From: an uncultured Lachnospiraceae bacterium
GTDB taxonomy: Bacteria; Bacillota; Clostridia; Lachnospirales; Lachnospiraceae
Direction: 5' to 3'
NCBI GenBank assembly: GCA_905199445.1
Contig: CAJKGK010000033.1
Coordinates: forward strand, 1 to 31,316
DNA: 31,316 nt
Shown here: in pieces, positions 16,191 to 24,152 of the stretch
How positions within the stretch are numbered: position 1 is the first letter of the stretch
How the letters are laid out: the number at the start of each line of letters is the position of its first letter
Notes under the pieces: model-generated
What the model was told of the DNA's origin: nothing
Databases searched by the model: none
The model's input: only the letters and a program-made list of their open reading frames with translations
Translations under genes and position numbers: made by a program

Positions 16191-17402
16191 ATGAAATATT
16201 CAAAAAAAGAGGTACTGCAGTATGTACAGGAAGAAGATGTAAAATTCATACGCCTCGCTTTTTGTGATGTGTTTGGCAGGCAAAAAAACATATCCATTAT
16301 GCCCGAGGAGCTTGCGCGCGCTTTTGAATATGGCATTGCCATTGATGCATCTGCGATCGCAGGCTTTGGCGATGAAAACCATTCGGATCTGTTTCTCCAT
16401 CCGGATGCAGACACTTTAATGCCCTTACCCTGGAGACCAGAACATGGATGTGTCGTCAGAATGTTCTGTAATATTACTTATCCAGACGGAAGAATATTTG
16501 AATGTGACACACGTTCTATCTTAAAAAAAGCAATCCAGGACGCAGAACATGCCGGATATCACTTTTTCTTTGGCGCGGAGCAAGAGTTCTATCTGTTTCA
16601 ATTGGATGACAATGGCAACCCAACAAAAATTCCTTATGATAACGCTACTTATATGGATATTGCTCCAGAAGACAGAGGGGAAAATATACGCCGTGAAATA
16701 TGCCTGACACTGGAACAGATGGGGATCCGACCTGAAGGCTCACATCACGAAGAAGGACCGGGACAAAATGAAATTGACTTCCGCTACTCTGATCCGTTAA
16801 CGGCTGCTGACAATGCAATGACTTTCCAGACAGTTGTCAAAACCATCGCCAGACAAAACGGTATTTTTGCCGATTTTAGTCCAAAACCATTAGAAAATAA
16901 GCCCGGAAATGGTTTTCATATGAATATATCTGTCAAATCCTCTGATCATATGGATAACATGAACTACCTGATAGCCGGTATCTTGGACAAAATTTCGGAT
17001 ATGACTGTATTTTTAAATCCAACTGAAAATTCCTATAAGCGTTTTGGAAAAAACAAAGCCCCGCAATACATTTCGTGGTCTAGTGAGAACCGTTCCCAGC
17101 TTGTCAGGGTTCCTTCAGCAGTCGGCGAATACCGCCGCGTGGAACTTCGTTCTCCAGATCCATCCGCAAATACCTATCTGGCATTTGCCTTGATGATTTA
17201 TGCAATTCTTGATGGAATTCAAAATAAAACAGAACTTCCCGCACCTGTAGATATTAATTTATATAAAGCAGATGCCGATACTCTGGCAAACCTCAAACAG
17301 CTTCCAGGCAATTTTAAATCCGCCTGCGCAGTTGCTGCAAACAGTGATTTCATAAAAAAATACATCCCAGATGCCATCTTAAGCATCTATTGCAATCAAT
17401 AA
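16191..17402 (+). CDS. Glutamine synthetase, short type I-like
   Basis: This 403-residue protein of the GS catalytic fold is about 40 residues shorter than a typical GSI (about 443). Active-site residues are in place: Glu130 and Glu132 (GAEQEFYLF), Glu187/Glu188 and Glu194 (HHEEGPGQNEID), His243 (NGFHMN), Arg284 (NSYKR), Arg301 (ENRSQ), Glu318 and Arg320 (RRVELRSPDP). The C-terminal region is trimmed and the motif GSGMH of classical GSI reads GNGFH. Adenylylation control is unlikely. The position between GOGAT and an ANTAR regulator supports ammonia assimilation, but a related gamma-glutamyl ligase activity cannot be excluded from sequence. GSIII at 10277 may be the main synthetase. Confidence 0.85.
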   Translation: MKYSKKEVLQYVQEEDVKFIRLAFCDVFGRQKNISIMPEELARAFEYGIAIDASAIAGFGDENHSDLFLHPDADTLMPLPWRPEHGCVVRMFCNITYPDGRIFECDTRSILKKAIQDAEHAGYHFFFGAEQEFYLFQLDDNGNPTKIPYDNATYMDIAPEDRGENIRREICLTLEQMGIRPEGSHHEEGPGQNEIDFRYSDPLTAADNAMTFQTVVKTIARQNGIFADFSPKPLENKPGNGFHMNISVKSSDHMDNMNYLIAGILDKISDMTVFLNPTENSYKRFGKNKAPQYISWSSENRSQLVRVPSAVGEYRRVELRSPDPSANTYLAFALMIYAILDGIQNKTELPAPVDINLYKADADTLANLKQLPGNFKSACAVAANSDFIKKYIPDAILSIYCNQ

Positions 17403-17435
17403 TTCAAACCAGCACAAAAGAAAGGAAGGGAGAGA

Positions 17436-18020
17436 ATGAGTTTAAAAGAACATGTTTACAGTGTACTCATCGTATCTGCAACAGATAGTTTCACCTCTGC
17501 CTTTACTGACTTACTACCTGAAATACGATATTATCCTGTCCATACCGCAGCAAGTGTCAGTGCAGCCAAGCGTGTATTAACAGAAAAAGCGTTTGACTTT
17601 GTTATCATCAATGCCCCTCTGCCTGATGATATTGGTACGCGTTTTGCAATTGACATCTGCACTTCAAAGCAATCCACCGTGCTGCTTTTGGTTAAACGTG
17701 ATATTCATGACAATATCCATGACAAGGTCGCTGAATATGGTGTATTTACACTGCCAAAACCGACTTCAAAGCCAATCTTAATTCATGCCCTTAGCTGGAT
17801 GGAAAGTGCCCGTGAACGTTTAAGACAGTTTGAAAAGAAGTCTTTATCCATCGAAGATAAAATGGCTGAAATCCGTCTGGTCAATAAAGCAAAATGGATC
17901 TTAATCAGAGAACTCTCCATGAGTGAACCGGAAGCTCATCGTTATATAGAAAAACAGGCAATGGATTGCTGTATTGCCAAGCGGGCCATTGCCGAAAAAA
18001 TCATTAAGACCTATACCTAA
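17436..18020 (+). CDS. ANTAR-domain antiterminator with degenerate receiver domain
   Basis: This 194-residue RNA-binding regulator is the last gene of the GOGAT-GS operon, 33 bases after glnA, with AAAGGAAGGGAGAG before its ATG. Residues 7-118 have a response-regulator fold pattern, but the acidic pair is replaced (VLIVSATDS, Ser14-Ala15), the phosphoacceptor Asp is Asn59 (FVIINAPLPDD), and Val86 replaces the usual Thr/Ser. Only Lys108 (LPKP) remains. A helix linker (about 118-138) leads to the ANTAR domain (about 139-194) with the typical pattern KAKWILIRELSMSEPEAHRY and AIAEKII. ANTAR proteins bind hexaloop hairpins and prevent termination. Control by phosphorylation seems excluded, so a ligand or protein partner is inferred. 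A similar gene beside glnA (NitR) has been described in a solvent-producing Clostridium. Confidence 0.9.
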   Translation: MSLKEHVYSVLIVSATDSFTSAFTDLLPEIRYYPVHTAASVSAAKRVLTEKAFDFVIINAPLPDDIGTRFAIDICTSKQSTVLLLVKRDIHDNIHDKVAEYGVFTLPKPTSKPILIHALSWMESARERLRQFEKKSLSIEDKMAEIRLVNKAKWILIRELSMSEPEAHRYIEKQAMDCCIAKRAIAEKIIKTYT

Positions 18021-18076
18021 TCTTCCCTTTACGTTACATCCTGCTATTTTCAGCAGCAAAAAAACCATGAAACATT

Positions 18077-19096
18077 CTAATCTTGTTCCAAAAATTTTTC
18101 CAGATCTGCCTTTGTATAGGGCAGCTCCCAAAAGGGTCGGAAACGATTTTGCAGCATTAGGTTTTTTTGAACTGCCTGGATCTGACCGCCTCCATCCCCC
18201 CGATATTTGCGGTACGCCCTTGGAGACATGCCGGTAAATTGGTGAAAAGCCCGATAAAAATTACTCAGGCTTAAAAAACCGCATTTTTCTGCAATTTCTG
18301 TCATATTCAGGCTGCTTTTTTCAATAAATCCACAAGCCGCAGAAATACGTACAGAATTAAGATAGTTATTAAAGCTCATTCCCATATGTTTCTGAAACAG
18401 CCTGTATACTGTAGGCTCACTAAAGCCAATGGCCTCAGCCACCACAGCAGCATTCAGCGGCTGATCATAGGCATTATGAATCATTTCCACACAACGGGCA
18501 AAATGGGTAAAATGTGAACCTTCCTGCTTAACAAAAGCTGCAGGACAGGTATGCCTGGACAAACAGGCAAGAATCCGGTAAAGTGCCCCATGATATTCAT
18601 ACCACTGCTCCTCATTTTCCAGAACACTAAGCCGAAGTGAATCCATCCCGCTATTTTCTCCCAGCTGCCGTCCATCATCATCTTCCATTAAAATACAGGC
18701 CATTTTAGCAATATCAGCCCTGGCCATCCGTATATCTTTGTGTTCTCTGCTCAATGCATATTTCCCCACCGTGGAAAGCACATATTGATATCCGTCATCC
18801 TTTTTTATATGCAAAACCGATGGATCCACTGAAAAAATCAACTGCAGACCAGGATAAGTTCCGTCATAAATTTCATGACTCAGACCTCTGTCGATGGTTA
18901 CTAAATCACCGGCATTTAAATGAACACTGCTTCCCTGTATATTAATCGAACAGCTGCCATAAAGACAGCATATAATTTCCAGGCTGTCATGCCAGTGCAT
19001 CCGGTTAAACTGAAGGTCTCCGGCAATCACACTGGCTTTAAGCCCTGCGTGAAAAGCCGTATGATTCATTATTTCATAATAACCAAAATTACGCAT
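18077..19096 (-). CDS. AraC-family transcriptional regulator
   Basis: This 339-residue protein has an N-terminal cupin-like sensing domain (MHWHDSLEIICCLYGSCSIN, then LNAGDLVTIDRGLSHEIYD) and a C-terminal pair of helix-turn-helix motifs (about 205-300), with VVAEAIGFSEPTVYRLFQKH and MTEIAEKCGFLSLSNFYRAF followed by TGMSPRAYRKYR. About 40 further residues extend past the usual AraC end. The start ATG at 19096 follows AGGAGGGTGT. It is divergent from a GH30 glycosidase, so the likely role is to activate that gene in response to a sugar or glycoside. The effector is unknown. Confidence 0.9.
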   Translation of the reverse strand: MRNFGYYEIMNHTAFHAGLKASVIAGDLQFNRMHWHDSLEIICCLYGSCSINIQGSSVHLNAGDLVTIDRGLSHEIYDGTYPGLQLIFSVDPSVLHIKKDDGYQYVLSTVGKYALSREHKDIRMARADIAKMACILMEDDDGRQLGENSGMDSLRLSVLENEEQWYEYHGALYRILACLSRHTCPAAFVKQEGSHFTHFARCVEMIHNAYDQPLNAAVVAEAIGFSEPTVYRLFQKHMGMSFNNYLNSVRISAACGFIEKSSLNMTEIAEKCGFLSLSNFYRAFHQFTGMSPRAYRKYRGDGGGQIQAVQKNLMLQNRFRPFWELPYTKADLEKFLEQD

Positions 19097-19310
19097 ACAC
19101 CCTCCTGTATATCATCCATTATGTTTCAAGCCAAAACTCAGCCGAAATTATTAACCTAAAGCTTGTGCCTGTTGAAATTTTAACACAAATCTGTAAATTT
19201 TTCCATGAATCCGCTGATTTTCCTTAAAAATATAATCGAATAATGGAATTTTCTGCATGAATATGGTAAGAAAAAAATAAATTATTATGTTATCATAGAA
19301 TTATATTAAA

Positions 19311-19338
19311 AAACGGAAATATACACAAAAATCCGTTT
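19311..19338. promoter_or_regulatory. Inverted repeat just upstream of the GH30 gene
   Basis: AAACGGA (19311-19317) and TCCGTTT (19332-19338) form a perfect 7-bp inverted repeat with a 14-base spacer, ending three bases before the ribosome binding site. It could be an operator or an mRNA hairpin. I could not place a convincing -35/-10 pair in 19097-19310, an AT-rich 260-base divergent spacer. Confidence 0.35.
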
Positions 19339-19357
19339 ACAAGGAGGAGAAGACAAT

Positions 19358-20830
19358 ATGCAGTGTAAGCAGTTTACAACCTTTTCTGCCAACGGCCTGG
19401 CCTATCCCGTAGAAAAAGAAATTCCGGTTACGCTGGAAGCCGATGAACCCAGACATCTGGAATCCGGTGTTTTAAATATCTATCCGGATATTACCTATCA
19501 GACCATTGAAGGATTCGGCGGCGCCATGACAGAAACAAGCGCCTATCTTTTTTCAAAAATGGGCGCCGCGACAAGAAAAGCCGCTCTGGAAGAATATTTT
19601 GGCGAACACGGCAATCACGTTCGTTTCATAAGAGTCCCCATTGACAGCTGTGATTATTCTCTGGAAGAATACAGTGCAGTTAAAGATCCTATTGCTGATC
19701 CCGAATTAAAAACCTTTTCACTGGAACGTGATCAGAAGTACATCCTGCCGGTTTTGAAAGAAGCGCTTGCCATGTCCGTGGAACCTATATCTGTACTTTT
19801 AAGCCCCTGGTCCCCGCCGGCCTGCTGGAAAACACCGCCGGCACGTCCCAAAAATGATGCATCCGTTTACGGCGGCGGCGCAGGCTTTAAAATGCCGGAA
19901 ATCGATTATGATACGCCATCCCGCTGCAACGGCGGCAGTCTGAAACCGGAGTTTTATCCGTCATGGGCTAAATATCTTGTAAAATTTGTACAGGCTTACC
20001 TGAATGAAGGCATCCCTGTAACAATGATGTCCATCCAAAACGAATCCATCGCCGCAACCAACTGGGACAGCTGTGTATGGACCGCCGGGCAGCAGAAAAC
20101 CTTCCTTAAAGATTTCTTGTATCCGGAATTTGAAAAAGCCGGATTAATCGGTAAAGTCGGCATCTATATCTGGGATCACAATAAAGAACGTGTTCTGGAA
20201 TACGCCACAGATATTATTGATGATGTTACCGACAGCATGATCGAAGGATTAGCTTTCCACTGGTACTCCGGCGATCATTTTGAAGCCGTTGAAATGTCCG
20301 GAAGAAAATACCCAAATAAAGTTTTAATGTCCAGCGAATGCTGCGGCCTGCACCCACCTGGACAGTTGGGCTTTATGGGAATGCTTGGAAGTTCTAAAAC
20401 ACCGGAAACCGTTGAATACGAAGATGCAGTCGATTATGCCCATGATATGATCGGCAATCTTAATGCCGGTATGAATCGCTGGATTGACTGGAATTTATGT
20501 GTTGATAAAGACGGCGGTCCCCGTCATGTACCTTACGGTTTCACGGCACCCATGATTGCCAATGATGACGGCACTTACCGAAAGGATTTGTCCTTCTACT
20601 TTATCGGACATTTTTCCAAATACATCCTGCCGGATGCCATCCGAATCGGTCATTCAAGATGCTGCGATAAAATCGAAATGACGGCAGCTAAAAATACCGA
20701 TGGTTCCATCGCCATTGTTCTTTTAAACAAACACAACGATGATGAAGAATATGCCATCCGTATTCAGGGACATATCATCCGTATTAAGACACCTGCACGA
20801 ACAATCAGCACACTGGTTATTCGCCCGTAA
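19358..20830 (+). CDS. Glycoside hydrolase family 30 (glucosylceramidase-like), intracellular
   Basis: This 490-residue protein contains the GH30 core: TIEGFGGAMTETSAYLF (about 49-65), RFIRVPIDSCDYS, LLSPWSPPACWKT, the acid/base Glu229 in MSIQNESIAATNWD, and the nucleophile Glu327 in VLMSSECCG. A C-terminal beta-sandwich follows (from about 430). No signal peptide is visible, so it acts in the cytoplasm on an imported beta-glycoside. GH30 activities include beta-glucosidase, beta-xylosidase, beta-1,6-glucanase and others, and I cannot choose among them. The ATG has GGAGGAG upstream. The divergent AraC gene probably regulates it. No sugar transporter is encoded nearby, which is unusual for such a module. 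Confidence 0.88.
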   Translation: MQCKQFTTFSANGLAYPVEKEIPVTLEADEPRHLESGVLNIYPDITYQTIEGFGGAMTETSAYLFSKMGAATRKAALEEYFGEHGNHVRFIRVPIDSCDYSLEEYSAVKDPIADPELKTFSLERDQKYILPVLKEALAMSVEPISVLLSPWSPPACWKTPPARPKNDASVYGGGAGFKMPEIDYDTPSRCNGGSLKPEFYPSWAKYLVKFVQAYLNEGIPVTMMSIQNESIAATNWDSCVWTAGQQKTFLKDFLYPEFEKAGLIGKVGIYIWDHNKERVLEYATDIIDDVTDSMIEGLAFHWYSGDHFEAVEMSGRKYPNKVLMSSECCGLHPPGQLGFMGMLGSSKTPETVEYEDAVDYAHDMIGNLNAGMNRWIDWNLCVDKDGGPRHVPYGFTAPMIANDDGTYRKDLSFYFIGHFSKYILPDAIRIGHSRCCDKIEMTAAKNTDGSIAIVLLNKHNDDEEYAIRIQGHIIRIKTPARTISTLVIRP

Positions 20831-20850
20831 TAAAAAATTACAGAAAAAAA

Positions 20851-20890
20851 ACAGACAGCGCCTAAAGCATCAAATCCAGGCACTGTCTGT
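20851..20890 (+). terminator. Intrinsic terminator after the GH30 gene (probably bidirectional)
   Basis: ACAGACAGCGCCT (20851-20863) pairs with AGGCACTGTCTGT (20878-20890) with one G-U, followed by TTTTTTTT (20889-20896, including the last stem base and its neighbours). The A-run at 20844-20850 provides a T-run on the minus strand, so the convergent gene at 20929 may use it too. Confidence 0.85.
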
Positions 20891-20928
20891 TTTTTCTGTT
20901 TTTGCAGACTAAAAGCTTAACCTTTTAT

Positions 20929-21720
20929 TTAAAGCCTAACCGGGCCGTTTGCTTCCACATATCGGTATGCATACGGTCCGCATTTTTCCACCTCCAGATT
21001 ACAGTGAACATTCTGAGAAGGATCCGGATGATTTTCCCAAAGTCGATACAGCGTTGGCAGAAAAACCGGCCACTGACTGGCCTCGTAATCCTCATGATCC
21101 GTGGCAAAATTAGGAATAATTTTAGCATTAGGATGATCTTTAAGCATATCTATAATGAAGGCCGGCGGCATCGAAACCCGACTGTTTTGAACAGTGGCCG
21201 TCATATGGACGCACCCCTGCGCCCGATCTTCCCACATATGAATCGTTGAATCAACCAATTCCCCCACATCATTATAAACGCCCTCACAGATCACATGTTT
21301 TAAACAGGTTGTAAATGGAAAAAAAGTTTCCAGAGACAGCCGATGGATTTGAACGCCGTTTCCGCCAAACACGGGACAGCCTTTGCCTATGGTTTCTGAA
21401 ATCATGTGAACCGATTGTTCCATACCGTATTCTGCAGGAGATTTCACCCAGTTAAAACGTTTATGAGACCCCGGAGCCCACAGATAATACCCCTTTTCCA
21501 TGTTGGCCCAGAACCAGTCCAGCATCTTAGATGTTACCCCGGGAAGAAAATGCTGTTTTTGAGAAGCAAGCACATATCCCTTCTTTTCAGCCTCAGGATT
21601 CAATACAAGTTCAGGCAATGGCGGATTAGGCATGGCCGGTTTTTTAAAAGGCAGTATATCCACATGGATGTTATCCTTAAATGGTAGATAGGTCTGTCCT
21701 GCATTTGCAATATAATTCAT
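20929..21720 (-). CDS. PhlG/phloretin-hydrolase-like C-C bond hydrolase (DAPG hydrolase family)
   Basis: This 263-residue protein resembles the DAPG hydrolase (PhiG domain) family, which includes 2,4-diacetylphloroglucinol hydrolase of Pseudomonas and phloretin hydrolase of Eubacterium ramulus. Both cleave a carbon-carbon bond next to a phloroglucinol ring using zinc. The recognisable segments are LPGVTSKMLDWFWANMEKGY, YYLWAPGSHKRFNW and, near 209-213, the HxxxE pair in ATDHEDYEASQW, matching the metal-ligand spacing of PhlG. The open frame is longer upstream, but AAGGAC ten bases before the ATG at 21720 favours this start. The substrate is uncertain. The neighbouring glycosidase suggests a plant phenolic glycoside. 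The family call is from memory of motifs, not a search. Confidence 0.6.
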   Translation of the reverse strand: MNYIANAGQTYLPFKDNIHVDILPFKKPAMPNPPLPELVLNPEAEKKGYVLASQKQHFLPGVTSKMLDWFWANMEKGYYLWAPGSHKRFNWVKSPAEYGMEQSVHMISETIGKGCPVFGGNGVQIHRLSLETFFPFTTCLKHVICEGVYNDVGELVDSTIHMWEDRAQGCVHMTATVQNSRVSMPPAFIIDMLKDHPNAKIIPNFATDHEDYEASQWPVFLPTLYRLWENHPDPSQNVHCNLEVEKCGPYAYRYVEANGPVRL

Positions 21721-21754
21721 TAAATATTCGTCCTTTCTGTCCGTTTTACAAGCT

Positions 21755-21763
21755 ATTATAACA
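21755..21763 (-). promoter_or_regulatory. Extended -10 promoter for the PhlG-like gene
   Basis: Minus-strand TGTTATAAT is a perfect extended -10 element about 35 bases before the start codon. No good -35 hexamer is present, which fits extended -10 promoters. Confidence 0.4.
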
Positions 21764-21872
21764 CAGCCATACGCAAATACATATAGGAAAAGCCGATCCG
21801 GCATATTTCATTTTAAATTTATCCACCGTATTGTTTAATCATAGTGCATCGGAGATTAAAGGAGGAAATAAC

Positions 21873-22133
21873 TTGTCAAACAGAAAAAACATTTACGAAA
21901 AAATTCAGCAGGAGCGCAAACATATTAATCCTTACTATGATGCCACCTATCAGGAGCTAAACTCTTTACTCAGGCACAGCGGTGCCTCTCCTTTTATATA
22001 TGGGGTCAATTGTTTTACATTCGGTTATATGCAAGGTTACAAAGCCGCCTTGTCAGAACTGAAAAAAGCCGATTTAACAGCCTCTCAAAAAAGCTTCAAT
22101 GATTCAACCGAAAAAAATAAATTTAATAAATAA
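21873..22133 (+). CDS. Small unknown protein, TTG start
   Basis: I do not recognise this 86-residue protein. A strong GGAGG (21861-21865) lies seven bases before a TTG at 21873, which I choose as the start; an ATG at 21831 in the same frame lacks a good ribosome binding site. The product is charged and helical in pattern, with NIYEKIQQERKHINPYYDAT and a short aromatic-glycine segment CFTFGYMQGYKAALSELKKA, ending in a polar tail rich in Lys, Ser and Asn. There is no signal peptide or obvious membrane span. Small soluble proteins with an F-x-x-G-Y-x-x-G-x-x-A helix are often found as orphans in clostridia. Function unknown. Confidence 0.6.
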   Translation: MSNRKNIYEKIQQERKHINPYYDATYQELNSLLRHSGASPFIYGVNCFTFGYMQGYKAALSELKKADLTASQKSFNDSTEKNKFNK

Positions 22134-22282
22134 TTTTAATAAATAGAATATATGTAATAATCTTTAATTTATAGTACCGGGCTCTGATGCACTATCCCTG
22201 TCCCGGCCAATGGTTTTTATCATTTTTTCATCACGCCCCACCTGAACTTTAGTAAGGATTCATCCGAAAATCCTTATAATTT

Positions 22283-22311
22283 CTGACAAAAATCCGATTC
22301 CGGCATATAAT
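22283..22311 (+). promoter_or_regulatory. Promoter for the unknown gene at 22341
   Basis: CTGACA (22283-22288) and a perfect TATAAT (22306-22311) lie 17 bases apart, about 30 bases before the start codon. Upstream, AAGGAT and ATCCTT (about 22255-22276) can form a small hairpin. Nothing else is visible in 22134-22282. Confidence 0.6.
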
Positions 22312-22340
22312 ATAAAAAGCATAAAAATGGAGTCCTGATA

Positions 22341-22820
22341 ATGAATATCCCAGAGCATTTAATTCCCATAACAGGCATCATCCAAACCATACGTCAGTCT
22401 GGCAACAATTGTTGTGAAGTCGAAGCCAGCATCATAAATCCATCGGGAATCACAAATATTCGTGTCACGCCAGACACTTATGTTGCCGGCAGCATCCGTC
22501 TGCTCCCGGGCATGACCGTAACAGCCTTTTACGACGGCAATGCCCCTGTGCCCCTGATTTTTCCTCCCCGTTATACAGCAGTGATGATCGGCCGCAAAAG
22601 TCCACAAGAAACTATTTATGCCGGATATTTTGATGAAAACCTTATTGCCGCCGATCAGAAACTGGCACTCAACATTTCAGAAAGCACCCAGATTATTACA
22701 GCCAATGGACAGCGTTTTTTGTGCAGTCCCGGCAACCATATCCTGATGGTTTACTATACCGTCACAACCCGCAGCATTCCCCCTCTGACCACACCGAGAA
22801 AAATCATTGTTATGTGCTGA
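22341..22820 (+). CDS. Unknown protein with OB-fold-like N-terminal half
   Basis: This 159-residue protein is not recognised with confidence. The first 85 residues alternate beta-strand-like segments (CCEVEASIINPSG, NIRVTPDTYV, LLPGMTVTAFYDGNAPVPLI, YTAVMIGR) in a pattern seen in OB-fold or S1-like barrels. The second half (AGYFDENLIAADQKLALNIS, then ILMVYYTVTTRSIPP) also looks beta-rich. There is no signal peptide and no membrane span. The ATG at 22341 has GGAG eight bases upstream and its own good promoter, which together with consistent codon use supports a real gene. It is convergent with the metallophosphoesterase operon. Confidence 0.65.
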   Translation: MNIPEHLIPITGIIQTIRQSGNNCCEVEASIINPSGITNIRVTPDTYVAGSIRLLPGMTVTAFYDGNAPVPLIFPPRYTAVMIGRKSPQETIYAGYFDENLIAADQKLALNISESTQIITANGQRFLCSPGNHILMVYYTVTTRSIPPLTTPRKIIVMC

Positions 22821-22858
22821 TTTCTCACCCATGATTTTACCTGTACTTTGACAAAAAA

Positions 22859-22911
22859 GCCCCTGTGTGTTTTTTGAACGCATACACTTGAGCATCCAAA
22901 GACACAGGGGC
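22859..22911 (-). terminator. Intrinsic terminator of the metallophosphoesterase operon (long loop)
   Basis: GCCCCTGTGT (22859-22868) pairs perfectly with ACACAGGGGC (22902-22911). On the minus strand the stem is followed by TTTTTT (complement of 22853-22858). The 33-base loop is unusually long for a terminator. Confidence 0.7.
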
Positions 22912-22943
22912 CGGCTTTAGATCTGATCTAAATTTACATATTT

Positions 22944-24143
22944 CTAAGGGATAAAATTGATCTTTACTGTACAGATCTCGGCTTTTGTCCCCACACGCAT
23001 ATTGGGGCCAAAAAGCCCTGCACCGGAAGTAACAATACTGTGCATTTGGCCTTTTTGCAAATAACCATAGGGATTTTCCCAGATCAATTTCATCAGCAAA
23101 TTGGCCGGAAAAAGCTGGCCGTCATGGGTATGACCGCATAAATCCACATCCACGCCGGCTTCTGCCAGCGCATCCAACGCCTTTGGTTCATGATCCAACA
23201 CAATAATCGGTTTTTCACTTTCCATCGTTTCCATGAACTGCCAGGCACTTTGACGCTGTTTAATTCCCCGCCCCGGTCGTTCTTCATCTGCCCGGCCATA
23301 AAGATAAAAACTGTCATTAATAAGCACATATTCATCTCTTAACAGGGTGATTCCCGCCGACTCAAGAAAAGCATCCATCCGCGGATCACTGGTTTTCTCC
23401 TGGTCACTGGGAAAGGTAAATCCAGCAAGAATCGGTTCCTGAATATCGTGATTGCCGTAACAGGCATAAACACCATATCGGCTTTGTATACCTTTTAATA
23501 TATCCCTCAGTCGATCCTCATCTTCAATAGCATCATAATTATTGTCAAACAAATCACCAGCAATAACAACTAAATCCGGATCCTGAGCATTAATTTTTTC
23601 TACCATTTGTTCCATCTGAGAACAGCCAATATTATAACCCATATGTAAATCAGCCGCCAGGACAACATTAATACTGTCAAAATTCCCCCCATCTTTATGG
23701 ACCGTAATCTCATAAGGGGTCAACCGAATTATCTTTGCATTGATAATCCCCCACACACTGACAGCAGCCACTGCACCAATACAAATCAGTCCTGAAAGGA
23801 CAAAAACTTTCCTGCTACGCAGTTTTTGTTGATTGATTTTTTTCCAATGTCTTAAAAAAAGCCCACTTCCTTCAGCAATCAGCAAAATTAAAACACTGTA
23901 AGCAAGAATTCCTATCCAGTAATTGCCGATCTGAGTAAACACACGCTTCATTCCGCCTTCCGGAAGCAAAAAGCCCACGCCTAAAGCCGTTACAGGAATG
24001 AAATAAGCAGCAGCAATGACCAAACGCAGCCCCTTTCTTTTAAAAATCGGATGACAGGCACTCAGCCATAAAACCAGCCGGTAAAGTATGTAAATACATA
24101 AAAGCAAATAAAGCGGCAAAAGATATAGTGCAAACAAGTTCAT
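22944..24143 (-). CDS. Membrane-anchored metallophosphoesterase
   Basis: This protein of about 399 residues has four hydrophobic segments in the first 135 residues (including LYLLPLYLLLCIYILYRLVL and KVFVLSGLICIGAVAAVSVW), then a calcineurin-like phosphoesterase domain. Metal motifs are in order: AADLHMGYN (about 165), VIAGDLFDN (about 198), CYGNHDI (about 233) and CGHTHDGQLFP (about 340). The catalytic domain is probably outside the membrane, as in YkuE/YaeI-like enzymes that act on lipid-linked phosphates, although the substrate is unknown. The ATG at 24143 has AAAGGATGTG before it; a GTG one codon earlier is possible. It begins nine bases after the upstream membrane-protein gene, so the two form an operon. 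Confidence 0.88.
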   Translation of the reverse strand: MNLFALYLLPLYLLLCIYILYRLVLWLSACHPIFKRKGLRLVIAAAYFIPVTALGVGFLLPEGGMKRVFTQIGNYWIGILAYSVLILLIAEGSGLFLRHWKKINQQKLRSRKVFVLSGLICIGAVAAVSVWGIINAKIIRLTPYEITVHKDGGNFDSINVVLAADLHMGYNIGCSQMEQMVEKINAQDPDLVVIAGDLFDNNYDAIEDEDRLRDILKGIQSRYGVYACYGNHDIQEPILAGFTFPSDQEKTSDPRMDAFLESAGITLLRDEYVLINDSFYLYGRADEERPGRGIKQRQSAWQFMETMESEKPIIVLDHEPKALDALAEAGVDVDLCGHTHDGQLFPANLLMKLIWENPYGYLQKGQMHSIVTSGAGLFGPNMRVGTKAEICTVKINFIP

Positions 24144-24152
24144 CACATCCTT

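Noticed and set aside
18041..18056. Hairpin CTGCT/AGCAG as a terminator between the ANTAR and AraC genes
   Set aside because: Only five pairs. On the plus strand the stem is followed by A residues, and on the minus strand the T-run precedes the stem.
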